A stretch of 35,949 nucleotides of DNA from UBA11373 sp046714175 (GTDB lineage Bacteria; Actinomycetota; Acidimicrobiia; Spongiisociales; UBA11373), in NCBI GenBank assembly GCA_046714175.1, contig JBKKBI010000011.1, positions 1 through 35,949 of the forward strand. The letters are read 5' to 3'. Of this stretch, positions 23,268 to 31,461 are shown one piece after another. Below the pieces are notes generated by a model. It was not told where the DNA came from, did not search any database, and saw only the letters and a list, made by a program, of their open reading frames with translations. Numbering within the stretch: position 1 is the first letter of the stretch; every line of letters starts with the position of its first letter. A program made the translations under genes and the position numbers.

Positions 23268-26231
23268 ATGGCCAATGTGCAACAGGCCGAGACCGAACGT
23301 CGCACCGGGCAGGCCCGCTTCGATGGCTTCATCTCCTATAGCCACACCGCCGATGAGCTGCTCGCTCCCCGCCTGCAGGCCGCTCTGCAGGCCTTTGCCA
23401 AGCCGTGGTGGAAACGCCGGGCGGTGCGGGTGTTCCGCGACCAGTCGTCGCTTTCGGCCAATCCGCATTTGTGGTCGTCGATCACCGCTGCCCTCGACGC
23501 TTCGGACTGGTTCATCCTCCTCACCTCCCCGGAGGCGGCATCCTCCTCGTGGGTTGATCGGGAGGTCGCTTACTGGCGTAAGCACAAGGACCCCGAGAGG
23601 ATTCTGCCGGTCCTCACCGACGGCACCCTCGCCTGGGACGAAGCCTCGGGCCGGCTCGATCCCGACTCGACAGTGCCGCCATCGTTGGTCGACGCGTTCA
23701 ACGGCGAGCCCCGCTGGGTGGATCTGCGCTGGGCGGAGGACGAAACCCAGCTTGACCTCCGCAATGGCCGCTTTCGCGACGTGGTGGCAGACATCGCCTC
23801 GTCGCTCCGGGGCATCCCCAAGGACGACCTCGAATCCGAGGAGGTACGCCAGCACCGCCGTACCCGCCGCACTGCCTGGGGTGCGGGGATCGCCCTGGCG
23901 GTTCTCGTGGTAGCCGCCGTTACGGGGGCGTTGATCGCGATTGATCAACGAGAACAGGCCGAGGCCCAACGGGTACTGGCCGAGGCGGAAACGGTGCGGG
24001 CGGAATCGGCCGAGTCGCTGGCCCGTTCCCGGGAGTTGGCCGCCTCGGCGATCAACGTATTGGACGACAATCCCGAATTGAGCGTCCTCCTCGGCCTGGA
24101 GGCGATCGAGTCGACCCCCCCGGGCGCCGGGCAACCGGTCGAAGCGATCAATGCCCTCCGCGAGGCCACCCATGCCAGCCGTTTGCGCAGCCGGGAGGCC
24201 GCCTCCCCATCGGGGGGCTTTGTGGCGCTCGATCTGTCTCCGGACGGGACCCGGCTGGCCACCGTCTCCTATCTGGACGCCAGGGTCGTGGTTACCGATG
24301 TCGCTACCGGCCGGGAGATCTCCTCCTATACCGACTCGACGACCGTGGACAACTTCTTCTCAGTGTCTTTCTCTGCCGACGGCGCGTTGCTAGCGGTGGG
24401 GGTGGCGGACTCGGCCCGGCAGGCCTTCACAGTCTTCACCTCCGCGCCGACGGTTCCTCGGCCGGGTTCGGAGACCCCCGACGCATTACCGCCCAGGGTC
24501 ATCCTCCTGCGGGTCGACACTGGGGAGGTCCTACGGACGATCGACTATCCCGCCTGTTCTCGGGCGACACCGTTACCCCGGTTCTCACCCGATGGGGCCT
24601 GGATGGCGGTGGCGGGAGTGTCCGGCCCCGACTGCCAGGCGGATCAGTGGGCGGTGGAGCTATTCGAGGCCGAGACATTCCAATTGGTGCATCGGTGGGA
24701 GACAACGGCGGACATGGCTTTGTCCTGGACGGCCGATGGATCGCGATTGTCGGTCTCCACCGTCAACTCATCGGCAGGGGGCACGACGGTCTTCGACATC
24801 GCCACTCGCCAAACGGTGCTGGATTACCCCGCGGGCACCGGGATGATCAGCCCCGACGGTGGCCACTTGGTCGTAGACGATATCGGAGGCGTGGATGTGA
24901 TCGACGTCGCCTCCGGGGTCCGAACCGACGTCCTCACTGGCTTCGATCATGTGGTGCTCAGCAAGGCCTTCACCCCCGACGGCTCCATGTTGTTGGTGGG
25001 AACTCTTGGACAGGAGGTACTGGTCTTCGATCTCGCATCCGGCAAAATGCTCCACCGGCTCGGCTCGGCCGGGGTGCCGGTGTCCTATGACTGTCTCGCT
25101 TCCTGTGAGACGCTGGTGCAGTCCAACCTCCAAGGCGAGGTTCTGACCTGGGACCTCTCGACGACCGCCGGAGGTGAGCTCAACTCGGTCAACACCGGCT
25201 ATTTCGTGAACGGCGAATCACTCGTCGCCGCGGGCGATACGGGTCTCTTTCTCGGTTTTGCCGACCTGCCCCATCCCCATGTGGTGCCTTTCGATCGCGC
25301 TACCGGCCAACTCAGCAGCGCCCGTCGATTCACCGAGACCAACTCGCCGATCCCCCTTCCCGACGGACGCATCCTGCTTGTGGAGGTATCCGACACCGCT
25401 CCGGAGTGGGGCCCGGTGGTGGCCTGGGATCCGGACAGCGGGACCGTCGAGGAGGTGGCCGGCTGCTGGACGACCGCAGAGGAGTTCGATAAGAGCGGGG
25501 TGGAGGGGACGGCTTCGATACCTTGCGCGGACCGGGAGGGCGACTATTTCTTTTTGCACAAGGCGTTTCTGAGCCCGGACGAGTCCAGCCTTCTGATCAC
25601 CGACCCGGCCGGGGAGGTGAGGATCTTCGACGCACACACCCTGGAGGAAGAAAACGTGCCACCGATGCCGGCAGGGCATCGGACGGTTCTCGCCCACGGC
25701 GGGGCGTGGCTCCTCAGCAGCGATGGCCAGGTGGCCAAGGTTGTCGACCTCTCCGACGGACGAGTGGTGGCGACCCTGTCGACGGGCAACACAGACTCCT
25801 GGTCCGGCGTAACTGCCAACGGAGACCTGGCGGTCATCGACGAGTGGGACAAGGAGGTGACTGTGTACGACACAGCCTCTTGGGAGGAGGTCGCGTCCTT
25901 CGTCCCGGGTCCCAGTCGCGGCATCGCTTTCTCTCCCGACGGCTCCAAGATTCTGACCGCCCAGACCGACGGCTACGTGCGCATCTGGGATACCCGCGCC
26001 GGCACTGAACTGTTCCGGATTCCGCTGCCCGGCGCCTCTGACGGCTACTGGCTCGACGAGACCCACATCGTCATCGGTTCCGCCACCGGCCTTTGGACGA
26101 CCATCACCCTCGACCTCGAAGAACTGAAGGATCTGGCGGTCTCCCGACTGACCCGGGGCTTCACCGCAGAAGAGTGCGAGACGTACCGCATCGACCCCTG
26201 CGCCGGTCTGGAGACGATCAAGAGCAGGTAG
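23268..26231 (+). CDS. TIR domain - TM - WD40 beta-propeller receptor-like protein
   Basis: A 987-aa protein. The TIR domain (about residues 17-165) begins FDGFISYSH, and E99 in SSWVDREVAYW aligns with the catalytic Glu of NADase TIRs. HRRTRRTAW then precedes a membrane helix (about 205-226), so the TIR is cytoplasmic. A coiled coil and an RSRELAASA helical segment follow (227-310). The rest is WD40-type propeller repeats: LDLSPDGTRLATVS, VSFSADGALLAVG, RFSPDGAWMAVAG, and near the end IAFSPDGSKILTAQTDGYVR followed by IWDTRAG. All cysteines (eight) lie after the membrane helix. ATG 23268 has GAAAGG about 9 nt upstream and begins 2 nt after the cyclase stop, so the pair is probably cotranslated. 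The likely role is propeller sensing outside with TIR output inside (inference). Confidence 0.88.
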   Translation: MANVQQAETERRTGQARFDGFISYSHTADELLAPRLQAALQAFAKPWWKRRAVRVFRDQSSLSANPHLWSSITAALDASDWFILLTSPEAASSSWVDREVAYWRKHKDPERILPVLTDGTLAWDEASGRLDPDSTVPPSLVDAFNGEPRWVDLRWAEDETQLDLRNGRFRDVVADIASSLRGIPKDDLESEEVRQHRRTRRTAWGAGIALAVLVVAAVTGALIAIDQREQAEAQRVLAEAETVRAESAESLARSRELAASAINVLDDNPELSVLLGLEAIESTPPGAGQPVEAINALREATHASRLRSREAASPSGGFVALDLSPDGTRLATVSYLDARVVVTDVATGREISSYTDSTTVDNFFSVSFSADGALLAVGVADSARQAFTVFTSAPTVPRPGSETPDALPPRVILLRVDTGEVLRTIDYPACSRATPLPRFSPDGAWMAVAGVSGPDCQADQWAVELFEAETFQLVHRWETTADMALSWTADGSRLSVSTVNSSAGGTTVFDIATRQTVLDYPAGTGMISPDGGHLVVDDIGGVDVIDVASGVRTDVLTGFDHVVLSKAFTPDGSMLLVGTLGQEVLVFDLASGKMLHRLGSAGVPVSYDCLASCETLVQSNLQGEVLTWDLSTTAGGELNSVNTGYFVNGESLVAAGDTGLFLGFADLPHPHVVPFDRATGQLSSARRFTETNSPIPLPDGRILLVEVSDTAPEWGPVVAWDPDSGTVEEVAGCWTTAEEFDKSGVEGTASIPCADREGDYFFLHKAFLSPDESSLLITDPAGEVRIFDAHTLEEENVPPMPAGHRTVLAHGGAWLLSSDGQVAKVVDLSDGRVVATLSTGNTDSWSGVTANGDLAVIDEWDKEVTVYDTASWEEVASFVPGPSRGIAFSPDGSKILTAQTDGYVRIWDTRAGTELFRIPLPGASDGYWLDETHIVIGSATGLWTTITLDLEELKDLAVSRLTRGFTAEECETYRIDPCAGLETIKSR

Positions 26232-26530
26232 AACCGGCCCGGACCGGACCTCAGTATTCGAGCTGCCGCTCGTTCATGCAGGGCTGGACAGCGAGTGGGG
26301 ACGCTCGGCCGAAAAGGTCGGGGCTACACCGCTCGGAAGTCCTGCAAGGGTCACCGGGTGTCGGCCCGACACTGGTGGGGGGAATGCTCGACTTAGTCAC
26401 GCCGATAGTCACGTCGGAGCTGTCAAGGGTTGTCTGAGACGTGCCACCTTGGCCATCGAGTGAGCGAGAACACCCGCAAGAAGTGATACGGGTGAACGGG
26501 ATGACCTGGGGTGAACTGAGACTCCTCAAC
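26232..26530. other. Non-coding right end of the island
   Basis: No gene is supported on either strand. In particular I find no integrase or excisionase remnant. It contains a perfect inverted repeat GTGTCGG-C-CCGACAC (26358-26372) and a tandem 12-bp repeat TAGTCACGYCGR (about 26394-26417). Both could be recombinase-arm or regulator sites near the attachment repeat. Confidence 0.5.
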
Positions 26531-26573
26531 CTCATAACCCGAAGGTCGGAGGTTCAAATCCTCCCCCCGCTAC
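26531..26573. repeat. Right att-like direct repeat (tRNA-fMet 3' half), 43 bp
   Basis: An exact copy of 18043-18085 without the tRNA 5' half, so it cannot be a functional tRNA. It marks the right edge of the integrated segment. Confidence 0.8.
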
Positions 26574-26582
26574 GAACGAAGT

Positions 26583-26596
26583 CCCTCCTTGGAGGG
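26583..26596 (+). terminator. Hairpin CCCTCC-TT-GGAGGG after the right tRNA copy
   Basis: A perfect 6-bp stem, probably the original terminator downstream of the tRNA before insertion. It resembles the hairpin after remnant copy 2. Confidence 0.45.
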
Positions 26597-26647
26597 GCCT
26601 ACCATCCCGGCGCTCTCGAGAGACCGCCGAAGGTGAGTTCACATCCC

Positions 26648-27268
26648 ATGGCCAAGCTTGTCTCCACCCTTTTCATCGGCCTGGATGGTGTGGCCGAGAT
26701 CGACCCGGCATGGCACTTCCCGTACTTCGACGAGAACATGGGGCGGGCCGTCGATCACGACTACGGCGGCGCCGATGTCCTGCTCCTCGGCCGGGTGACC
26801 TACGACAGCTTCGCAGGGGCCTGGCCGGCTCGTGAGGAGGCAGGCGAGGAAGACGCTGCGTTTGCCAGATCGCTGGGCGATCGGCGCAAGGTCGTCGTCT
26901 CCCGGCAGTCGTTGCAATTCACCTGGCGCAACTCCGAACTGGTGGACGGCGATCTCGTAGCGGCGGTGACCGCGCTCAAGGCCGACCCCACACTGGGGCG
27001 AATCCTCATCCCCGGCTCGATCTCGATCGTTCGTCAGCTGTTGGCCGCAGGACTGGTGGACGAACTCAGCCTCCTGGTGCATCCAGTGGCAGCCCGTCAC
27101 GGCAGGCACCTTTTCGAGGAGGGCGACCCTCCGTATCACCTGCGCCTGGTTCGTTCCGAAGTGTTTCCCACCGGCGTGGTCTGGCTGACGTACTCGCCCG
27201 CAGCGACGCCCGCTGCGGTCGGGTACGACGACGTGAAGGGCTTGGTGCCGGATCAAGGCGGGGGCTGA
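26648..27268 (+). CDS. Dihydrofolate reductase / RibD C-terminal family protein
   Basis: A 206-aa predicted NADPH-dependent reductase-fold protein of the RibD_C/DHFR-like family. Features are an N-terminal strand LVSTLFIGLDGV, the motif DVLLLGRVTYDSFAGAWP, KVVVSRQSL, and the C-terminal ILIPGSISIVRQLLAAGLVDE then LSLLVHPVA block. These proteins are common as single genes in actinobacteria, usually with unknown substrates, and it is not the essential folate DHFR. ATG 26648 is chosen because longer frames run back through the tRNA repeat. It is the first chromosomal gene to the right of the island. Confidence 0.82.
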   Translation: MAKLVSTLFIGLDGVAEIDPAWHFPYFDENMGRAVDHDYGGADVLLLGRVTYDSFAGAWPAREEAGEEDAAFARSLGDRRKVVVSRQSLQFTWRNSELVDGDLVAAVTALKADPTLGRILIPGSISIVRQLLAAGLVDELSLLVHPVAARHGRHLFEEGDPPYHLRLVRSEVFPTGVVWLTYSPAATPAAVGYDDVKGLVPDQGGG

Positions 27269-27364
27269 CTCGAGACTTGCCGAGCGGGCCGAGCGGTCAC
27301 CGGACTACCCAAACCGCGGTGGTACGGCCCGCCGTGATCGGATCCAGGCGGACGCTGCTGCTCC

Positions 27365-27417
27365 GCTTTGCGGCCTCCGGCTTCCCGGCTTCCGGCCTCC
27401 GGCCTCCGCTCCTCCGA
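27365..27417. repeat. Intergenic CCTCCGGCTTCC-type low-complexity repeat
   Basis: Repeated CCTCCGGC/TTCCCGGC units precede the PepSY gene. They resemble the short-period units at 13795-13830 (TTTCCGG/TTCCAG) and the 10-kb repeat. They are intergenic only. Confidence 0.4.
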
Positions 27418-27486
27418 GCGGTTCAGGTTGTTTTCAGGGCGCCCTTGGTACTTTCCGAAGGTTGTATCACCCAAGGAGGTTTCATA

Positions 27487-27798
27487 GTGAGTAAGAAGAC
27501 CACGATGCTGGTCACCGCCATCGCAGCGGCTGCCATCGGAACGGCCACGGCCGCGTCCGGCGGGGACATCGACCACCCGATCACCGGGACAGATCTCGAT
27601 CAGGCTTCGGCGGTCGCTCTCGCCTTCACCGGCGAGGGACGGGTGACCGGGACCGAGGTGGGAGACGAAGAGTCGTACTACGAGGTCGAGGTGACGCTCG
27701 AGGACGGCACCCAAATCGATGTTCAGCTGGATGAGGGGTTCAATGTCGTCGGCAGCGAAGCCGACGACACCGAGGACGAAGGGTCGGACGACGACTGA
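27487..27798 (+). CDS. Small secreted PepSY-domain protein
   Basis: A 103-aa protein with a signal-like N-terminus (MSKKTTMLVTAIAAAAIGTA). A single PepSY-type domain follows (about residues 32-85: DQASAVALAFTGEGRVTGTE and YYEVEVTLEDGTQIDVQLDE), then a very acidic tail ending DEGSDDD. PepSY domains are found in secreted protease inhibitors and in small extracytoplasmic proteins of unclear role. GTG 27487 is fixed by an excellent AAGGAGG ribosome-binding site 7 nt upstream. It is followed by a strong terminator. Confidence 0.78.
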   Translation: MSKKTTMLVTAIAAAAIGTATAASGGDIDHPITGTDLDQASAVALAFTGEGRVTGTEVGDEESYYEVEVTLEDGTQIDVQLDEGFNVVGSEADDTEDEGSDDD

Positions 27799-27815
27799 GG
27801 TCGACCCTGTGATTA

Positions 27816-27845
27816 CAGCGACCCCGGGATTCCCCGGGGTCGCTG
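27816..27845. terminator. Bidirectional 13-bp terminator hairpin
   Basis: CAGCGACCCCGGG-ATTC-CCCGGGGTCGCTG is a perfect stem-loop between the convergent PepSY gene (+) and lipoprotein gene (-). Confidence 0.75.
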
Positions 27846-27896
27846 CCTTATGGGTATTGCCACCGGATCGACTGCAAAGTCGTCAGCGCGCCAGGT

Positions 27897-28658
27897 TCAC
27901 TCGATCGTGATCTCGATCTCCGTGAGGGTCTGATTGCCGCTCACCTCGATCGCCAGCACCTCGACCTTGTAGAGGCCGGCAATGGCCAGGAACTCGGCGG
28001 GCACGCTGATGCTGTGCACGTCGGCGGGAACGAAGGCAGAGAACTGCAGGACCGAATTCTCCTCATTGATCACCAGAACCTGATAGCGCACGATCTCGAT
28101 CCCGGCGGGTTCCGTCACTGGTGCCCACTCCACGACCAGGTCGGCCCTCGCCACTGTCGATCCTTCCGCGGGCGACAGGATCTCGGGACCGGCTGGGAAG
28201 TCATGAGTGAGCGTGAACGTGCTGCGCAGCCTGACCCCGTCGATGGTCACGCCCTCAAAGACATAGACGCCCTCGGGAAACAGGCCCTTGAACTCGTCGA
28301 GTGGGAACACGTCGAACGACGGTTCGCTCGACTCCGAAAACAACTCGGTGAGCCCATATCCCTCGAGCACTCCGTGGTTCACGACATCGAGCAGCTTGGT
28401 CCCGTCCGGAGCCGTGAGGCTGAGCGAGCTCCACGGCTCATGATCGAGGTCGATTTGCAGACCGGCGTCCTGGTCGGTCGAGTTGATCTCCACTCTGAGC
28501 AGGGCCCTCTTGAACTCGACCGTCTCTCCACCCGGGCTGGTAGTCGACGAATTCGGGGCACCGCTCGTGGTCGGGCCATTCGTCGTTGCCGACGGTGCGT
28601 CCCCGCCACAGGCGGCGAGCAACAACACGAGTATCAGTCCATTACGCAGCGAACGCAT
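27897..28658 (-). CDS. Lipoprotein with a C-terminal Ig/fibronectin-like domain
   Basis: A 253-aa predicted lipoprotein with signal peptide MRSLRNGLILVLLLAAC, lipid Cys17, and a low-complexity Thr/Ser/Gly/Pro spacer (about residues 22-45). A central domain follows (about 47-155, with LRVEINSTDQDAGLQIDLDH). A C-terminal beta-sandwich (about 160-253) begins PEILSPAEGSTVARADLVVE and then WAPV, similar to fibronectin-type modules. I do not recognise a specific function. ATG 28658 has AAGGAG 7 nt upstream. It is divergent from the azlC-like gene. Confidence 0.72.
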   Translation of the reverse strand: MRSLRNGLILVLLLAACGGDAPSATTNGPTTSGAPNSSTTSPGGETVEFKRALLRVEINSTDQDAGLQIDLDHEPWSSLSLTAPDGTKLLDVVNHGVLEGYGLTELFSESSEPSFDVFPLDEFKGLFPEGVYVFEGVTIDGVRLRSTFTLTHDFPAGPEILSPAEGSTVARADLVVEWAPVTEPAGIEIVRYQVLVINEENSVLQFSAFVPADVHSISVPAEFLAIAGLYKVEVLAIEVSGNQTLTEIEITIE

Positions 28659-28791
28659 GGCGTTCTCCTTTTCTCGATTGAACCCACCGTATGGAGCGCG
28701 CCCTGAACGTGCGCTGAAAGACAAGGCGGGGCCCCAGGACCCAAAGGCCGCCCTTGTCTCGGGCACCGAACACGTCCTCGGGCACGCCTCC

Positions 28792-28797
28792 TACTCT
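28792..28797 (+). promoter_or_regulatory. -10 box of the azlC-like gene, leaderless type (TACTCT)
   Basis: TACTCT ends 6 nt before GTG 28804. No ribosome-binding site lies between. Confidence 0.45.
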
Positions 28798-28803
28798 CGG
28801 GTG

Positions 28804-29472
28804 GTGCCCCCGAACGCGTCCTTCATACGCGGCGTCAAGGACTCGGTCCTGATCCTGCTGGCCGTCGGCGCCTTTGGCGTCGCGTTCGGTGTGGTGGCGG
28901 TCGAGGCCGGGCTGACGGTGTGGCTGACGATGCTCGCCTCGTTGATCGTGGTCTCGGGCGCAGCCCAGTTCGCCATGGCTGGACTCCTCGCCACCGGGCC
29001 GGCGTCGGTACTGATTGCGGTCACCGGGCTCGGGCTGCGTCACCTTCCCATGTCGGCGACGCTGGCCCGGCTGATCGGACCGCAGCGGCTACGCACCCGG
29101 CTGCGCCTGGCGTTCATCCTCGTCGATGAGACCTTCGGGCTGACAGTGCGCGCCGCGGCCCTGGGAGTTCCGGACCTGGTGGCCTACAAGACCGGGGCCG
29201 ACATCATGCTCTACACGGGGTGGCTGACTGGCACCGCCGCCGGAGCTTGGTTCGGTGAGGCGGTGGATCCGGAGGCTGCCGGCCTCGGTGTACTTTTCGG
29301 CCTCATGTTCCTCGGGTTGGCGGCACCGTTGGTACGGCGGAGGCGCGACTGGGTGGTGGCTGCGCTCGCCGTCGTGGCCACGCTGGGTGCGATCGCGCTG
29401 CTGCCAGCGGCGTGGCGGCTGACCAGCGCCGCAGCCGCAGCCGCGGTGATCGGAGCGATGCTCCATGAGTGA
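28804..29472 (+). CDS. AzlC-family amino-acid exporter large subunit
   Basis: A 222-aa polytopic membrane protein of the AzlC family, the large subunit of branched-chain amino-acid exporters (AzlCD, BrnFE). Family motifs are FGVAFGVVAVEAGLT, LIVVSGAAQFAMAGLL and LRHLPMSATLA, with about six or seven helices. The start is either GTG 28801 or GTG 28804. I prefer 28804 because of the -10 box spacing. In-frame sequence upstream is antisense to the lipoprotein gene. It overlaps the AzlD-like gene by 8 nt. Confidence 0.85.
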   Translation: MPPNASFIRGVKDSVLILLAVGAFGVAFGVVAVEAGLTVWLTMLASLIVVSGAAQFAMAGLLATGPASVLIAVTGLGLRHLPMSATLARLIGPQRLRTRLRLAFILVDETFGLTVRAAALGVPDLVAYKTGADIMLYTGWLTGTAAGAWFGEAVDPEAAGLGVLFGLMFLGLAAPLVRRRRDWVVAALAVVATLGAIALLPAAWRLTSAAAAAAVIGAMLHE

Positions 29473-29773
29473 TCTCGTGCTCATCGTGGTGGCCGCGGCC
29501 ATCACCTTCTCGACCAGGGTGGCGTTCCTGGTGCGGCCCCGTCCGGCACCGCAGGGATGGGTCGGCAGATTCCTCGATGTATTCCCACTCGCCTTGTTCG
29601 TGGCGATCGCCACCGATGCCCTGGTGGCTCCGACTGGCACCCCCGCCTGGAACCCGGGTCTGGCCGCGGCCGTAGGGGGCATTCTCGGGGGAGTGGCATT
29701 CCGCCGTGCCCTGTGGGGCGTTCTCGCGGTCGGCGCAGCGAGCTTCTACGTGGTGCGGGCGCTGATTGGGTGA
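29465..29773 (+). CDS. AzlD-family amino-acid exporter small subunit
   Basis: A 102-aa membrane protein with three or four helices, AzlD domain: FSTRVAFLVRPRP near the N-terminus and FLDVFPLALFVAIATDAL in the middle. It pairs with AzlC to form a small-subunit/large-subunit exporter. ATG 29465 overlaps the end of azlC, so the two are translationally coupled. Confidence 0.85.
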   Translation: MSDLVLIVVAAAITFSTRVAFLVRPRPAPQGWVGRFLDVFPLALFVAIATDALVAPTGTPAWNPGLAAAVGGILGGVAFRRALWGVLAVGAASFYVVRALIG

Positions 29774-29795
29774 GCCCCCGCCGGAACGGGGGCTC
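29772..29795 (+). terminator. Terminator hairpin after the AzlD-like gene
   Basis: GAGCCCCCG-CCGGAA-CGGGGGCTC is a perfect 9-bp stem that begins within the stop codon and is followed by TTGCC. Confidence 0.7.
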
Positions 29796-29830
29796 TTGCC
29801 CGGGTGGCGTCGAGCGCCAAGAATGGGCTG

Positions 29831-31369
29831 ATGGCCGGAGAGCAAAAGATCACGGGACCAGATCTCGCCGTTGAGGGCATTCTGGTCGATGCTCTCCGCG
29901 CCGACATCCCGGCGGTCGGGCACGTCGCCGGGGAGCCGGTCATCGTGGTGCTGACGGCCGACGGTCCCCGCGCGGTGGGTGGGAGGTGCACGCATTACGG
30001 CGGTCCGCTGAGCGAGGGCCTCGGTGTCGACGGTCAGGTTCGCTGCCCCTGGCACCACGCGGCGTTCGACCTCCAGACCGGGGAGGCGGCGGGCGCTCCG
30101 GCCCTCGACCCGATTCCCGTCTTTGACCTCGAGGTTCGTGACGGTCGCGCCTTTGTCACCAAACCCAGACAGCCCGCCGGGCCGGCATCGAGCCCGGCGG
30201 CGCCGCCGGAGGCGATCGCGATCGTTGGCGCTGGCGCCGGCGGGGCAGCAGCAGCCGAAGCCCTGCGTCGGCTCGGCTACGAGGGTCCTATCTCCCTGAT
30301 CGGCGACGAAGCCCCGGTTGATCGACCCAACCTCTCCAAGGACTACCTGGCCGGGACGGCCCAGGAGGACTGGATGCCCCTCCGCTCCCCGGAGTTCTAC
30401 GCAGACGCCGCGATACACCTGATCGTTGGCGAACAGGTGACCGCGATCGACCGAACCAGCCGCGTCGTCCACCTCGCCGGGGGCAGGAGCCTCTCCTACG
30501 ACTCTCTGCTGCTGGCTCCAGGGGCCGAGCCGCGCCGGCTGCCCGTTCCCGGAGCGGAACTGCCCCACGTTCGGTATCTGCGGACCCTTGCCGACAGCAA
30601 GGCTGTCGTCTCGGCTCTCCACGACGGCCCGCGGGTGGTGGTGATCGGTGCCGGGTTCATAGGACTAGAGGTGGCGGCGTCACTTCGCCACCGGGGCATC
30701 GCGGTGACGGTCGTCGCCCCGGAGGAGATCCCCCTGGCTCCGATCATCGGTGAGACGCTGGGACGTTTTGTGGGAGACCTGCATCGGGAGCATGGGGTTG
30801 TGTTCCGGACCGGCAATGTCGACCGGATTGACGAGCGCGAGGTCTGGCTCCGCGATGGCACGGCGGTTCCGGCGGATCTCGTCGTTGTTGGAATCGGAGT
30901 CACCCCTCGCACCGAACTGGCCGCGGCGGCGGGGCTGATCGTCGACAACGGGATCGTCGTCGACGATCGCCTGCGGACCAGCGATCCCCAAATCTGGGCG
31001 GCCGGAGATGCTGCCAGGTTTCCCGGTCCCGAGGGCACTCCGGTGCGAGTTGAGCACTGGGTACTGGCGGAGCGACATGGCCAGGCCGCCGCCCGCAACA
31101 TGCTTGGTCGCGATGTTCCGTTCACCGAGCCCCCGTTCTTTTGGAGCCAGCATTACGACGTGACCATCAACGTCACCGGCCACCTCGCGGGGTGGGATGA
31201 GGAAGTCGTCGTCGGCGAACCCAACGAGCGCAATGTGCTCGTCGCCTACAAGAAGGCCGGCAGCATCCGCGCGGTCGCCACCATCCATCGGGATCGCGAC
31301 AACCTGCGCGCCGAACTTGCTCTGGCTCGCGGCGATCAGCGGGGCCTCGAGCAACTCTTGCAAGGGTGA
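29831..31369 (+). CDS. Rieske [2Fe-2S] - FAD/NAD(P) oxidoreductase (AIF-like ferredoxin reductase)
   Basis: A 512-aa fusion. The N-terminal Rieske domain (about residues 5-108) has ligands in CTHYGGPL and CPWHHAAFDL. Next is a pyridine-nucleotide disulfide reductase module with an FAD-binding AIVGAGAGGAAAAEALRRLG fingerprint at about 128-147. An NAD-binding VVVIGAGFIGLEVAASL fingerprint follows in the middle, and the FAD-tail motif IWAAGDAARFP lies late. The C-terminal reductase domain contains FFWSQHYDVTINVTG. Proteins of this architecture (AIFL/AIFM3-like) are NAD(P)H-dependent reductases with unknown electron acceptors. A GTG at 29804 is an alternative start, and AAGAAT 6 nt before ATG 29831 is a weak -10-like box. 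Confidence 0.9.
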   Translation: MAGEQKITGPDLAVEGILVDALRADIPAVGHVAGEPVIVVLTADGPRAVGGRCTHYGGPLSEGLGVDGQVRCPWHHAAFDLQTGEAAGAPALDPIPVFDLEVRDGRAFVTKPRQPAGPASSPAAPPEAIAIVGAGAGGAAAAEALRRLGYEGPISLIGDEAPVDRPNLSKDYLAGTAQEDWMPLRSPEFYADAAIHLIVGEQVTAIDRTSRVVHLAGGRSLSYDSLLLAPGAEPRRLPVPGAELPHVRYLRTLADSKAVVSALHDGPRVVVIGAGFIGLEVAASLRHRGIAVTVVAPEEIPLAPIIGETLGRFVGDLHREHGVVFRTGNVDRIDEREVWLRDGTAVPADLVVVGIGVTPRTELAAAAGLIVDNGIVVDDRLRTSDPQIWAAGDAARFPGPEGTPVRVEHWVLAERHGQAAARNMLGRDVPFTEPPFFWSQHYDVTINVTGHLAGWDEEVVVGEPNERNVLVAYKKAGSIRAVATIHRDRDNLRAELALARGDQRGLEQLLQG

Positions 31370-31461
31370 TCGCACACCCAACAGGCGCCGTGTGGTTCCG
31401 CCTGCTGGCCCCTGGCCTGGACTGGGCCCGCTGCGGCACTTCTCGCCGCCACCGCATGGAC

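Noticed and set aside
18693..26231. Classification as Thoeris or CBASS
   Set aside because: There is no ThsA-type SIR2/SLOG effector paired with a small ThsB, and no CD-NTase-type cGAS-like enzyme. The cyclase is class III, so only a Pycsar-like comparison is reasonable.
26441..26647. N-terminal extension of the DHFR/RibD-like protein
   Set aside because: The extension would translate through the tRNA-fMet repeat and its hairpin. ATG 26648 gives the normal family N-terminus.
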